DNA of 64,000 nucleotides from Acinetobacter calcoaceticus ANC 3811 (GCF_000399665.1 NZ_KB976986.1:2439261-2503260), one strand, 5' to 3'. Shown: positions 8,524 to 17,666, counted from the stretch's first letter. Translations and numbers: made by a program. Notes: generated from the sequence alone by a model not told the origin.

Positions 8524-10059
8524 TTATCCCATAAATTCTGGTTGATTAAACAATTCAAGTTGGTCTAAACGATCAACAATATGTTGTAATTCGGTTTGTA
8601 ATGGTCGGTCTTCTTCGACAAATGCAAAGCTTTGTAAGGTCCATTGCATAAATGCTTGTAATGTCGGACTTAACTGTGTGGTTAAACCTTTCAAATGAAT
8701 TGCCTGCACACTCGCGCAGCAAAGTGCTGCAATGACTTGCTGTGTTAAGGTAATTACGCGGCTCGCATCACGGGCAGCAATGGTTCCCATGCTGACTTTG
8801 TCTTGGTTATGACATTCGGTTGAACGTGAAAAAATTGAAGCTGCCAAAGTGTTTTTCAAAGCTTCAGCCGTCCACGCCGACACTCCGATTTGTACCGCTT
8901 TAAAACCATGATTCAATGGTAAACGTTCAGCCGTTGCACCCGTTAAATTACGTGGTAAACCATGATTCATTTTATGATCGACCAATTGTGCAATCTGTCT
9001 GTCCATCAGATCAGCAATATTGGCAATCATAATTTTTAAGCTATCCATTGCTTGTGCAATGTGTCCACCGTAAAAATGACCGCCATGCAATACACGCATA
9101 CCGACTGGATCAATCAGTGGATTGTCGTTACTTGAATTCAGCTCATTTTCAGTAAACTGACGCAACCATACTTTTGAATCTTCAAACACACCAATAATAT
9201 GCGGTGCACAGCGCAACGAATAACGGTCTTGCAAACGTGGACTTTGATGTGCTGTTTGTACTTCACTGTTCAGCCAGTCACGTAATTGCTTGGCAATTTT
9301 CTGCTGTCCCGGATGCGGTTTTTGTGCAAACAGTACTTCATCAAAATGACTAGGATTACCTTCTAAAGCCAATACATTTAGAGCAGTAATTAAAGTACTT
9401 GCAAGTGCAATTTGCTCTGCTTTTTTATAGTTCAAACAAGCAATTGCCGTCATCACTGCTGTGCCGTTCATGAGCGCCAAACCTTCTTTAGGTCTAAGCG
9501 TTAAAGGCTGCATATTCTTTTCAGCATAGACTTGAGTAACAGGAACAATTTGTCCATCGACATAAACATCACGCTCACCGACTAAAGTTCCCGCAATATA
9601 AGACAACGGCGTTAAATCGCCACTTGCCCCGACTGAACCTTCAGATGGAATGACTGGAATTACATTTTCATTCAGCAACCAAACCAAGCGCTCAAGTAGT
9701 GCTATCGATACACCCGAATAACCGCGAGCCAAAGAACATAACCGTGTCACCACTACTGCACGTGCAGTGATGACATCTAAATTTTCACCTAAACCACAAC
9801 CATGAAAACGTGAAAGATGCAGCGGTAATTCATTAACCTGATGTAATGGTACTTCAACCAAACATGAGTCACCATAACCCGTGGTCACACCATAGATAAC
9901 GCCTTCTTCTTCAAGTAACTGATCGAGAAAATCAGCACCTTTTTGAATCAGTTCACGCCACGAAGATGATTCAGGTAAAGTCACCTGACATTCGCCTCTG
10001 GCTACAGAAACGACATCTTCAATACTCAGTGGTTGTTCACCTACGGTTAACACACGCAT
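8524..10059 (-). CDS. Aromatic amino acid ammonia-lyase (HAL/PAL/TAL family)
   Basis: MIO-dependent lyase of 511 residues. Ala145-Ser146-Gly147 in GSVGASGDLTPLSY is the tripeptide that cyclises into the MIO prosthetic group, and Tyr56 in YGVTTGYG is the lid tyrosine. The selectivity pair, aligned by eye, is Phe-His in LSRFHGCG: not Ser-His as in histidine lyases, Phe-Leu as in PAL, or His-Leu as in tyrosine lyase. No hut genes are nearby, so it most likely deaminates tyrosine or phenylalanine to the aryl acrylate that primes the polyene. The start is the ATG at 10059, one base after the upstream TAA; an in-frame GTG 48 bases earlier lies inside the previous gene and was rejected. Confidence 0.92.
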   Translation of the reverse strand: MRVLTVGEQPLSIEDVVSVARGECQVTLPESSSWRELIQKGADFLDQLLEEEGVIYGVTTGYGDSCLVEVPLHQVNELPLHLSRFHGCGLGENLDVITARAVVVTRLCSLARGYSGVSIALLERLVWLLNENVIPVIPSEGSVGASGDLTPLSYIAGTLVGERDVYVDGQIVPVTQVYAEKNMQPLTLRPKEGLALMNGTAVMTAIACLNYKKAEQIALASTLITALNVLALEGNPSHFDEVLFAQKPHPGQQKIAKQLRDWLNSEVQTAHQSPRLQDRYSLRCAPHIIGVFEDSKVWLRQFTENELNSSNDNPLIDPVGMRVLHGGHFYGGHIAQAMDSLKIMIANIADLMDRQIAQLVDHKMNHGLPRNLTGATAERLPLNHGFKAVQIGVSAWTAEALKNTLAASIFSRSTECHNQDKVSMGTIAARDASRVITLTQQVIAALCCASVQAIHLKGLTTQLSPTLQAFMQWTLQSFAFVEEDRPLQTELQHIVDRLDQLELFNQPEFMG

Positions 10060-10060
10060 G

Positions 10061-10987
10061 TTATTTCGTCCAAAAATTATAAAAATTAAACCATTGATAA
10101 GGGGCACGCATGCAATGCTGTTCTAATATAGCAACATAAGTTTTAGTTAAAGTTTGCATGCCTTCAATCCGATTAGCGCGGGGTAAATTTACCTGCTCGG
10201 CAATTGAATGAATATGCACTTGAAAATGCTGCTGCATGCGGTAGCAAAAAACTGCAATAACAGGCACTTTGAGTAAGCTTGCCAGAATCCATGCCCCTTG
10301 CGGGAAAGCTGCTGACTCCCCTAAAAAATCAACATGCTGTACACGATCTGACTGCACAGGGACTCGATCTGCCGCCACAATGACCCACTCACCTTGCTGC
10401 ATTTTATCTTGCAGCAACATCGCGGTTTCAATACCCAACTCATCGACTGATAAAAGACAGACATCCGCCTTATCATTTAGTTTTTTCAAAAAATCATTAA
10501 ATTTTGTCGCGTGCTTTTGATAAACCAGCACGTTAATTTTCTGTGGATGCTCAGACTTAATGGCTCGAAGCAATTCAATATTGCCAAAGTGAGAGACAAC
10601 AATAAGAGCGCCTTTTTGATAATGCTGCGAGAAGTTTTCATGTCCAAAAACTTCTAGATTTTGCTCGGAGATATGACCTAGCCAACCTTCAATCTTATCT
10701 AAAATACATTCGCCAAATTGCATAAAATGCGCATAGCTATTTGCCCACGTTGGCTGGTGGTTAAACGGCGACTGTGCTCCAGCAAAATGATGCAGTTTAC
10801 TTAAATAAAGTAAGGAGGCCTGTCTTGCTGTGACAGCAAATAACCAGTACCACATAATGACAAAGTACATCACCAACTTGCATAACCAACGTCCACCAAA
10901 ACGGTAAAACCACAACACGAGCATAAGGGGCAACATGCCTCCTCGCTCCTTAATATCGTTCCATTTTGGAGAGGCTGAATCTGTCAT
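10061..10987 (-). CDS. LpxL/HtrB-like lauroyl-type acyltransferase
   Basis: Membrane-anchored acyltransferase of 308 residues with a hydrophobic stretch at about 38-55 and the HX4E catalytic motif at 133-138 (SHFGNIELL), as in lipid A late acyltransferases. In enterobacterial aryl polyene clusters an LpxL-type domain is, as I recall, fused to a glycosyltransferase (ApeJ); here the two activities are separate adjacent genes two bases apart. It probably transfers a fatty or polyenoyl chain onto the lipid or sugar anchor. The acceptor is unknown. It is followed after one base by the ammonia-lyase. Confidence 0.88.
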   Translation of the reverse strand: MTDSASPKWNDIKERGGMLPLMLVLWFYRFGGRWLCKLVMYFVIMWYWLFAVTARQASLLYLSKLHHFAGAQSPFNHQPTWANSYAHFMQFGECILDKIEGWLGHISEQNLEVFGHENFSQHYQKGALIVVSHFGNIELLRAIKSEHPQKINVLVYQKHATKFNDFLKKLNDKADVCLLSVDELGIETAMLLQDKMQQGEWVIVAADRVPVQSDRVQHVDFLGESAAFPQGAWILASLLKVPVIAVFCYRMQQHFQVHIHSIAEQVNLPRANRIEGMQTLTKTYVAILEQHCMRAPYQWFNFYNFWTK

Positions 10988-10989
10988 AA

Positions 10990-11730
10990 TTAACCTTGAA
11001 GCTTTTGCTTTAACAGCTTAGGTAAACGAATCAACATACCCATAAACAAAGTTGCATGTGCTTTACTCAGGCCTAGGTTATCTCGCCAAGCATGAAAATG
11101 AGAGATACCCTGCTCTGGATAAACCACAGGTGTTGGTACATTAATAAAAGGGGTATTTTCCCATTTTAAACGCACTAAAATTTCACTATCAAAGCCCATA
11201 CGTGGCTGGAATTTAGCGCTATTCAATACCTTCATTGTGCTTTCAAGCGGGTACACGCGAAACCCGCACATGCTGTCTTTAATTTCAAAAGACAAACTAT
11301 TTAACCACACCCAAAAATGGGTGATGTAACGACCATATAAGCGCTTTTTAGGAATAGAGGCATCAAAGTACGGCTGACCAATCACCATTGCATCTGGATG
11401 TTGTCGAGACTGCTCAATAAATTTTGGAATATCATCCCAGCAGTGTTGACCATCTGAATCGAGTTGTAATGCATGACTTAAATCAAGCTGATGAGCTGCA
11501 CGTAGTCCAGTCATGACTGCCTGACCCTTACCCTTATTCACCTCATGTTCAATAAGATGAATTTGAGAATATTGCTCTGCCAATCCTTTTAAAATTTGGC
11601 TACAAGCATCATCACTGCCATCATTGACCAACACAATCGGTAAATCAAAACCGTCCAGATAAGAAATCAAATCTGCTAAATAATGTGGATGATTATAAAC
11701 TGGGATAACAAAGCCATAGTTGGTCTGCAT
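10990..11730 (-). CDS. Family 2 glycosyltransferase
   Basis: GT-A fold glycosyltransferase of 246 residues. It begins with the nucleotide-binding strand (FVIPVYNHP, then LVNDGSDD at 34-41) and has the metal-binding DxD as Asp91-Ser-Asp93 in LDSDGQH. There are no membrane helices, so it should act at the cytosolic face. It lies two bases after the ligase gene and two bases before the LpxL-like gene. Together these probably make the glycolipid anchor on which the aryl polyene is esterified. The sugar donor cannot be read from the sequence. Confidence 0.9.
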   Translation of the reverse strand: MQTNYGFVIPVYNHPHYLADLISYLDGFDLPIVLVNDGSDDACSQILKGLAEQYSQIHLIEHEVNKGKGQAVMTGLRAAHQLDLSHALQLDSDGQHCWDDIPKFIEQSRQHPDAMVIGQPYFDASIPKKRLYGRYITHFWVWLNSLSFEIKDSMCGFRVYPLESTMKVLNSAKFQPRMGFDSEILVRLKWENTPFINVPTPVVYPEQGISHFHAWRDNLGLSKAHATLFMGMLIRLPKLLKQKLQG

Positions 11731-11732
11731 TT

Positions 11733-13391
11733 TTAACCCTCTACTTCCGTTTGCAAAGCGAATAATAAACGCCCAGAAGCCAAAATCTGTTCTGAATCGC
11801 GTAGCTCAAAACTCACTTTATGCTCTTTTCGAGAAAGCTTAAGTTGTACAATTGCATAAGGACGGATCAGGTTTTGAAATTTTAGTTGTTCATAACCCTG
11901 ACACCAATTTAAGTCCGACCAAATTGATTTAGCAAAATGTTGTAAGAAACCAATCTGCCCAACCCCAGGATAAATCGGTTGTGTTGGAAAATGTCCTTTA
12001 AAACAAGCCAATTCAGGTGGAAACTCAAGGCTAAAAATAGAGCCTTCGGAACTGTGTGACTGCGACAGCACCACGGGTTGTAACATCGGCTTAAAGAGAG
12101 TCTCTAAATAGCTTTTATTGAGTTTAGACTGCGAGTTCTGCGGTAGCTGACTTAAGAATCGCCATTGACGTGGAATCGCAATCGTTTCCAAGTAATCTTT
12201 CAACTGTTGTTTTAAGTGACCAACAAAAGCAGACTTACCTAGTTGCTGTAACTGTGCTCGAGCTTGTTCTGTCAGAACGACAATACAACCCAATATTTGA
12301 CGCTGCTCATGTTCAAGTACCAATACATGACATTGTTGGACCGCATCCAAAGCTCGAATGCTTTGCTCGATTGCATCTAGACTCAAACGCTTTTCTTCAA
12401 GTTTTACAATTCGATCTGTACGCCCCATCAGCTTAAAGGTCTGACACATTTCATCTGTCCATGCTGCGCCATCACCTGTGGTAATCCAATCATTCTCATA
12501 AGCATGATTACTCTTGACCATGAGGTGTTGCTCTTCAATCCGAATAGCTACATTACTAAAAGCAGTCCAAGCATCTTCATCTTTAGCGCGATGGGCAATA
12601 CCACCAGTTTCAGAACTTCCTAAAACTTCAATAATCGGACGATTTAATAAAGGACGAACACCACTTTCCAGTTTGCCACCAGAACTAAAAACCATCTGGC
12701 AGTTTTGTAAAATAACATCGGTTGTCCAGCGTTTTAATAATGCAGGACTTGAGATCAAATAATTTCTAAAACCTAGTGTCTGTAGTTGTTTTTGAGCTTG
12801 CACAACATCTTCAGGAAATGCCATTTGAAGCACATAAAAACTTCGACCTGTAGCAAGTGGTAGCAGTAATTTAAACAGTAATCCATAAATATGTTGATGA
12901 CTGACCGTTGCAATCGCAATTGCATGTTCATCAAAACTAAAGCTTTGGCTTAACCCTTGAACTTCGTTGAGTAATTGTTTGAGTGTTCTTGGGATTTTTT
13001 TAGGTTCACCAGTTGAACCTGATGTATAAAAATAGAGTTGCGCCTGCTCTAAAAAAGCATCATCCAAGGTTAAAGATAAAGGAACAACTTTTTCAGTGTT
13101 TTGGCGCTTTAAAAAATAAATCTGCTGTGCTGCAAATTGCTGCTCTAGTTCACGTACTCGATTGGGTGGTAAAAGTATTTGCTTTTTCGCGAGCAGAGCA
13201 GCAAAGAATAAGACCAGAAATTCATAGCTATCTGCTTCCCATAATGCCCAAGTTAAATTTTCCATTTGAGCAATTGCAGCAGCTTGTAAGGCCACGTCCT
13301 GCCAAAATTGAGTAAAACTGGTCGAATGCAAAGCACTATCTATACAAAGTGGCTGAACTGAATCGATGAATTTCTGAAAATGACAATGCAT
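11733..13391 (-). CDS. Aryl/acyl-activating ligase fused to a hotdog dehydratase (ApeH-ApeI fusion)
   Basis: Two-domain protein of 552 residues. The N-terminal ANL adenylate-forming domain has the phosphate loop YTSGSTGEPKK at 122-132 and a TTGDGAAW motif before the hinge. The C-terminal part, from about 450, is a hotdog domain with FKGHFPTQPIYPGVGQ (His467), the signature of ApeI/FabA-like dehydratases. The ligase would load the aromatic acid from the ammonia-lyase onto an ACP, and the second domain would dehydrate a 3-hydroxyacyl intermediate. In the clusters used for biochemistry these are separate proteins. It starts nine bases after the membrane protein gene. Confidence 0.9.
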   Translation of the reverse strand: MHCHFQKFIDSVQPLCIDSALHSTSFTQFWQDVALQAAAIAQMENLTWALWEADSYEFLVLFFAALLAKKQILLPPNRVRELEQQFAAQQIYFLKRQNTEKVVPLSLTLDDAFLEQAQLYFYTSGSTGEPKKIPRTLKQLLNEVQGLSQSFSFDEHAIAIATVSHQHIYGLLFKLLLPLATGRSFYVLQMAFPEDVVQAQKQLQTLGFRNYLISSPALLKRWTTDVILQNCQMVFSSGGKLESGVRPLLNRPIIEVLGSSETGGIAHRAKDEDAWTAFSNVAIRIEEQHLMVKSNHAYENDWITTGDGAAWTDEMCQTFKLMGRTDRIVKLEEKRLSLDAIEQSIRALDAVQQCHVLVLEHEQRQILGCIVVLTEQARAQLQQLGKSAFVGHLKQQLKDYLETIAIPRQWRFLSQLPQNSQSKLNKSYLETLFKPMLQPVVLSQSHSSEGSIFSLEFPPELACFKGHFPTQPIYPGVGQIGFLQHFAKSIWSDLNWCQGYEQLKFQNLIRPYAIVQLKLSRKEHKVSFELRDSEQILASGRLLFALQTEVEG

Positions 13392-13400
13392 AGTTTTTAA

Positions 13401-13955
13401 TTAATGATTTGAAGAATGTAAACGCTGATGTCGCTTACGCAAAATAAATTCACCAAGGAACAAAATGCCCATCAGCACATAAGAAATAAAGCCATTATAA
13501 ATGACCCAAACCTGCATTGAAGTAAAAAGTACAGTGGTCAAAGCAATTAATGCATTACACAAAAAGAAAACACACCAGACTTTAGTCACCTGTCTGGTCC
13601 ACTGCACGCCAGAAGCAGGTAAATCGGGCTCAACGAGCCGGGCAAAGCGTTCAATCATAGACGGTGGCTTGATGAGTGTCAGCGCAAAAATAATTAATGC
13701 ACCTAAACTCATACCGACTGGATATAACTTTAACCAAGCATGATTATGTGACAATAAACTTAGACTGCCACAAACAATGGCAAAACCAGTTAAAGGCCAT
13801 AATAACGAGTTGCCTTTACCAAAAAGTCTGACGACACCCAACCCGATGAGTAATAGGCTCACCCAAATGAATTGACCGTGTGTCAAACTCCAACCCACAA
13901 TAAAGGGATACAGCACAAAAAGTGCTGCAACTATCCCTTTAAGAATAAATTTCAT
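13401..13955 (-). CDS. COG4648-type integral membrane protein (ApeG-like)
   Basis: Small polytopic membrane protein of 184 residues with about five or six hydrophobic helices separated by short basic loops and a basic C-terminal tail (RKRHQRLHSS). Its place between the ACP pair and the acyl ligase matches the conserved unknown membrane protein of aryl polyene clusters. No catalytic motif is visible. The ATG overlaps the stop of the second ACP by four bases. Function is unknown; it could recruit the cytosolic enzymes to the membrane, but this is speculation. Confidence 0.8.
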   Translation of the reverse strand: MKFILKGIVAALFVLYPFIVGWSLTHGQFIWVSLLLIGLGVVRLFGKGNSLLWPLTGFAIVCGSLSLLSHNHAWLKLYPVGMSLGALIIFALTLIKPPSMIERFARLVEPDLPASGVQWTRQVTKVWCVFFLCNALIALTTVLFTSMQVWVIYNGFISYVLMGILFLGEFILRKRHQRLHSSNH

Positions 13956-14203
13956 TCAGCAGTCATGTTCTGGATTACCGTCACAACATCGAGTACGGTT
14001 CTTACATTTTTAAAGTCTTCAGGCTTTACTTGTTTGCCCGTTAACTCTTTAATTTTTACAACTAAATCAACCGCATCAATACTGTCGACATCAAGGTCTG
14101 AATAAAGGTTCGAATCAAGTTGAACAGACTCTGGTTCAATTTCAAACAAATCTTCCATCCATTCGCGGAGTTTAGTTAATACTTGTTCTTGAGATAACAT
14201 CAT
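13952..14203 (-). CDS. Acyl carrier protein (ApeF-like)
   Basis: Acidic carrier protein of 83 residues with the phosphopantetheine-attachment serine at 41 in DVDSIDAVDL. It would carry starter or extender acyl groups for the polyene synthase. Starts are ambiguous: consecutive GTG, ATG, ATG at 14206, 14203 and 14200. An AGGAG lies 4 bases before the ATG at 14203 and 7 before the one at 14200, so either ATG is plausible and the GTG is too close. It follows the other ACP by 8 bases. Confidence 0.9.
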   Translation of the reverse strand: MMLSQEQVLTKLREWMEDLFEIEPESVQLDSNLYSDLDVDSIDAVDLVVKIKELTGKQVKPEDFKNVRTVLDVVTVIQNMTAE

Positions 14204-14211
14204 CACGCTCC

Positions 14212-14472
14212 TTATGACTTCTGTTGTGCTTTAACTAAAGCAACCAAACTCTGGATTGATTTAAAATGCTGTTTGGTTTCATCCGACTCTGCATTTAAAT
14301 GAATGTTGTAACGCTTTTTTAAAGCCAGTCCCAACTCAAGTGCATCAATCGAGTCTAATCCTAAGCCTTCTCCAAATAATGGAGCTTCTGTATCAATATC
14401 CGCAATAGTGATATCTTCTAGTGCCAAAACATCAATAATCATTTGCTTTAGTTCATCAGCAAGATTGCTCAT
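14212..14472 (-). CDS. Acyl carrier protein (ApeE-like)
   Basis: Carrier protein of 86 residues with Ser41 in GLDSIDALELGLAL as the phosphopantetheine site. The sequence differs clearly from the second ACP, suggesting division of labour, for example one for starter loading or chain growth and one for another acyl step. I place the start at the ATG at 14472, one base after the TGA of the acyltransferase; earlier in-frame starts (ATG 14490, TTG 14493) fall inside the upstream gene and would add residues not usual for ACPs. Which ACP serves which step is not decidable here. Confidence 0.9.
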   Translation of the reverse strand: MSNLADELKQMIIDVLALEDITIADIDTEAPLFGEGLGLDSIDALELGLALKKRYNIHLNAESDETKQHFKSIQSLVALVKAQQKS

Positions 14473-14473
14473 T

Positions 14474-15268
14474 TCAAGATAACTCTTCATCAAAAATTTT
14501 ATAAAAACTACGACTTAACTGACGAACTTGTTTAGGTCCTACTGTTAAATCATCTAACAAATCTGATACCTGTACAGCATCTAAAACCTTGACCTCGATA
14601 TGAAAGGGTTGAGATGGTACGTGGTACCATTTTTCATTCTTGGTTAATGTCGATGGTGTGCAGGTAATAATTACTGGGCGAATTGGTACATTTGCACGAA
14701 TGGCAATGTTGGCTGCACCACGCTGAAATTCGTTTAGGGTCATCCCTTTTTCAGTGCGCGTTCCTTCCGGAAAAATTAAAAGAGAAGCCGAATTATTTTC
14801 TTTCAGACGCGTCACACAGTCTTCAACAAATTGCTGAGAGCCAGCGTTCAAAATATAACCCGCACTTTGTACAGGTCCTTTGGTAAAAGGGTTTGACCAA
14901 AGAGACTGCTTCACTACACAGTTAGCCTGCTGCATCATACCAATTAGTACTACAACATCAATCAAACTCGGATGATTGGCGATGACTAGCTCTTGACGAC
15001 TATTCTGTAGCTTTTCCAAACCTTCTACCGAATAAGTCATGATGCCCAGTTTGACCATCATTTCAGTAAAGCCTTTAAAGCTATACTTAATCACATTCTG
15101 TGCACGTTGCTGACGCTTTTCAGAGTCAGAGGTTGTGGCATTCAGTACTGGTGCAATGACGGTGGCAATTGCCATACCACCCAAACCGAAACTGGCAAAA
15201 CTAAAACCAGTTGCAGCTACACGCCAGCAATAATTACCTTTTTGTTTCAGTTTTTTAAGATTTAGCAT
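14474..15268 (-). CDS. Lysophospholipid acyltransferase family protein (ApeD-like)
   Basis: PlsC-type acyltransferase of 264 residues with the HX4D motif at His99-Asp104 (NHPSLID), the FPEGTR glycine motif, and a hydrophobic N-terminal segment that anchors it to the inner membrane. It may esterify a glycerol or lipid acceptor with the polyene or a fatty acid. I choose the ATG at 15268, which overlaps the TAA of the gene before it (ATGCTAA); a GTG three codons earlier is possible. It is the second gene of the cluster and is followed after one base by the first ACP. Confidence 0.9.
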   Translation of the reverse strand: MLNLKKLKQKGNYCWRVAATGFSFASFGLGGMAIATVIAPVLNATTSDSEKRQQRAQNVIKYSFKGFTEMMVKLGIMTYSVEGLEKLQNSRQELVIANHPSLIDVVVLIGMMQQANCVVKQSLWSNPFTKGPVQSAGYILNAGSQQFVEDCVTRLKENNSASLLIFPEGTRTEKGMTLNEFQRGAANIAIRANVPIRPVIITCTPSTLTKNEKWYHVPSQPFHIEVKVLDAVQVSDLLDDLTVGPKQVRQLSRSFYKIFDEELS

Positions 15269-15876
15269 TTGTTCCACCCAAATGCAGATATTAACTGGTC
15301 AGCATCCTGCCAAAAATGAGCAAAAGTAGGACCATCTGCTTCATCTGTATGCGTCCACGCAGTAATTTGTAAATTAGGTTGCTCTAGAGTAACGACCGCA
15401 GCCATAGCATAAGCAGGGAAATCGACTGCCTCAGCATAAATGGAAGGTAAAGGTTCATCATAAGCAACGACTAATACCCGCTGGATATCTTTCATTGACT
15501 TTAAAAGTGCATAGGCTTCAATCAAACTTTCAGTCCATGAACAGCTTAGGCTAGTAGATGGCGTATCATCCTGACATAAAATAGAATAAAGCCCAGAAAT
15601 TGCATTATGGACAGACGTTGAAAATTGTGTGGGTGATGGCGTTTGCTCACTTAAAACGTCTTTCAATATATTCAACGTTTTAAACTCGTCACCATATCGT
15701 GACACCCAAACAATATAATCGGCTTTACTACCATTTAATGCACCAAGCGCGCTGTTCAAAGCAAGTTTAGCCAATGGCGATAACCGTCTACGCTGCATAG
15801 CTGGAATACAGTCAAGGGCTGTATATGAGGGCTGAGCATGTGTAAATGCAAGCTGAGCAAGATGTAATGTTACCAT
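15262..15876 (-). CDS. Ketosynthase-like chain-length-factor candidate (ApeC-like, half-length)
   Basis: First gene of the cluster, 204 residues, resembling only the N-terminal half of a beta-ketoacyl synthase (Ketoacyl-synt_2 type). The part that aligns with the nucleophile elbow reads SLSCSWTES, and the His-bearing C-terminal half is absent altogether, so it is unlikely to condense by itself. In aryl polyene synthases a protein of this type forms a heterodimer with the ketosynthase ApeO and acts as a chain-length factor. Length and position match that role, and there is no sign of a frameshifted second half downstream. Start at the ATG at 15876. Confidence 0.85.
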   Translation of the reverse strand: MVTLHLAQLAFTHAQPSYTALDCIPAMQRRRLSPLAKLALNSALGALNGSKADYIVWVSRYGDEFKTLNILKDVLSEQTPSPTQFSTSVHNAISGLYSILCQDDTPSTSLSCSWTESLIEAYALLKSMKDIQRVLVVAYDEPLPSIYAEAVDFPAYAMAAVVTLEQPNLQITAWTHTDEADGPTFAHFWQDADQLISAFGWNKC

Positions 15877-15939
15877 GCTAAAAGTGAACCCTAAGCAGCG
15901 TTATTCTGTCGGAATATAAATTATTTTATAAAGATGCTG

Positions 15940-15967
15940 ATTATAGCATTCGTTATGAAATTTACAA
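15940..15967 (-). promoter_or_regulatory. Candidate sigma-70 promoter of the aryl polyene cluster
   Basis: On the minus strand a perfect TATAAT (15945-15940) is preceded by TTGTAA (15967-15962) with a 16-base spacer. It lies about 63 bases before the ATG of the first cluster gene and after the der terminator, so it is the natural start for the roughly 16 kb of minus-strand genes. No clear operator was recognised between it and the gene. Confidence 0.6.
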
Positions 15968-16029
15968 AAAATTACGTTTATCACTCACATTTTTTCATAA
16001 CTCTTGGCACAGCTCATTTATTTGCAATA

Positions 16030-16057
16030 AAAAACCCAAAGAAAACTTTGGGTTTTT
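16030..16057 (-). terminator. Intrinsic terminator after der
   Basis: Perfect 12-base inverted repeat (AAAAACCCAAAG / CTTTGGGTTTTT) with a 4-base loop, starting 14 bases after the der stop. The arms end in A and T runs, so it could work in both directions. It insulates the aryl polyene promoter from der transcription. Confidence 0.85.
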
Positions 16058-16071
16058 GAACTTTAAAAAGC

Positions 16072-17481
16072 TTAACGTTTAAACTTTTTCTCAGCTTTTT
16101 TGAATTTCTGTACATAACGACGTTTACGTGCCGCAACGCGCTCATCCACTTGTGACTTACGTCCTTCAAATGGGTTGTCCGACGTTTTAAAATCGACACG
16201 CACTGGCGTTCCTTCCAGTTTGTAAACTTTGCGGAACACATTCTCAAGGTAACGACGATAATCCGCTGGGGTTTTATCGACTTTATTACCGTGAATTATG
16301 ATCGTTGGTGGATTTTGTCCACCCATATGCGCATAACGCATTTTAATACGTTTACCACCCACCATTGGTGGCTGATGTGCATCTGTAGCATCATTCAAAA
16401 TTTGGGTTAATTTCGCAGGTGAAACTTTTAAATGTGATGAGTCATAAGCACGATGGATGGATGGGTACATTTCCCCTACACCAGTGCCATGCAATGCCGA
16501 GATTAAATGAACTTTCGCCCAAGGAATAAAGTCAAAACGACGATCAACATCCAACTTACACTGTTTACGATCGTATTCAGTCATGTTGTCCCATTTGTTA
16601 ATGGCGATCACCATGGCACGACCAGCTTCAAGCGCGTAACCAATCAAATGTAGATCTTGTTCAACTACGCCTTCACGAGCATCCAACACCACTACAATCA
16701 CATGTGCATCTTTAATTGCTTGTAGTGTTTTCACGATTGAGAATTTCTCAATCATTTCATCAACTTTACCTTTACGACGCACACCTGCTGTATCAATAAG
16801 GGTATATTGACGACCATCACGTTCAAATGGGATGTAAATCGAGTCGCGCGTTGTTCCTGGTTCGTCAAATGCAACCACACGGTCTTCGCCCAGTAAACGA
16901 TTGACCAAAGTCGATTTACCCACATTCGGACGACCAATAATCGCTAAACGTAAGCCTGTTGCTTTGTCATGTTCTTCTGGATTTTCATCTTCAGGTACGT
17001 CTACTAAGACATCCTCAAGCATTTGCTGTACACCACGACCATGGCTGGCAGCAACTTGTAGGGGTTCACCCATACCAAGTTTGTAGAACTCAACCAACGC
17101 AGCTTCTGCATGAACACCATCAACTTTATTGGCAACCAAGTAAACTTTTTTACCCAAAGTACGCAGCTCACGTGCAATTTGTTCATCTGAAGCCAATAAG
17201 CCAGCACGGGCATCAACTACAAAAATGATAATATCTGCTTCATTGATCGCCGTTTTTGACTGCTCGGCCATGTAGTTATCAATACCACCTTCATTTTCAC
17301 CAATACCGCCAGTATCAACAACAATGAAAGACTTATTCTGATAAGTTGCATCACCATATTTACGGTCACGAGTCAGGCCCGCAAAGTCGGCTACAAGTGC
17401 ATCACGACTCTTGGTAATCTGGTTAAATAACGTTGATTTTCCGACATTCGGACGACCAATGAGCGCAATAACGGGTTTCAT
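16072..17481 (-). CDS. der: Ribosome-assembly GTPase Der (EngA)
   Basis: Essential GTPase needed for maturation of the 50S ribosomal subunit. The 469 residues contain two tandem G domains, each with a full motif set: GRPNVGKST at 9-17 with DTGG and NKVD, and again GRPNVGKST at 183-191 with DTAG and NKWD. A KH-like C-terminal domain follows, with a basic tail that binds rRNA. The length fits the family. It is the last gene of the conserved ndk-to-der block, separated from bamB by 185 bases that hold the bamB terminator, so it probably has its own promoter. Confidence 0.97.
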   Translation of the reverse strand: MKPVIALIGRPNVGKSTLFNQITKSRDALVADFAGLTRDRKYGDATYQNKSFIVVDTGGIGENEGGIDNYMAEQSKTAINEADIIIFVVDARAGLLASDEQIARELRTLGKKVYLVANKVDGVHAEAALVEFYKLGMGEPLQVAASHGRGVQQMLEDVLVDVPEDENPEEHDKATGLRLAIIGRPNVGKSTLVNRLLGEDRVVAFDEPGTTRDSIYIPFERDGRQYTLIDTAGVRRKGKVDEMIEKFSIVKTLQAIKDAHVIVVVLDAREGVVEQDLHLIGYALEAGRAMVIAINKWDNMTEYDRKQCKLDVDRRFDFIPWAKVHLISALHGTGVGEMYPSIHRAYDSSHLKVSPAKLTQILNDATDAHQPPMVGGKRIKMRYAHMGGQNPPTIIIHGNKVDKTPADYRRYLENVFRKVYKLEGTPVRVDFKTSDNPFEGRKSQVDERVAARKRRYVQKFKKAEKKFKR

Positions 17482-17579
17482 ACAATAACCTTAATTCAAG
17501 ACCTGCCATATCTCATGGCATGAGCATTAAAAACAGTACAGGAGATATTTTTAAGGTCAGAGATGACCATAATAAAAGA

Positions 17580-17613
17580 CGGGGCTTTGAACTGATTTAA
17601 TTCAAACACCCCG
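17580..17613 (-). terminator. Intrinsic terminator after bamB
   Basis: Inverted repeat CGGGGCTTTGAA / TTCAAACACCCCG with one bulge and a 9-base loop. Read on the minus strand it is followed by TCTTTTATT. It lies 53 bases beyond the bamB stop and would end the rlmN-to-bamB transcript before der. Confidence 0.7.
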
Positions 17614-17666
17614 ATATTTTAACAGCATAATTTGTTAAGCGCTTATTTTAGCACAAGCGAACGAAA

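Noticed and set aside
8524-10059. Histidine utilisation gene hutH
   Set aside because: No hutU, hutI, hutG or histidine permease nearby, the selectivity pair is not Ser-His, and the gene sits inside a pigment cluster.
10060-10107. Longer ammonia-lyase from a GTG start
   Set aside because: The extension lies in the coding end of the previous gene; the ATG one base after that gene's stop gives the normal family length.
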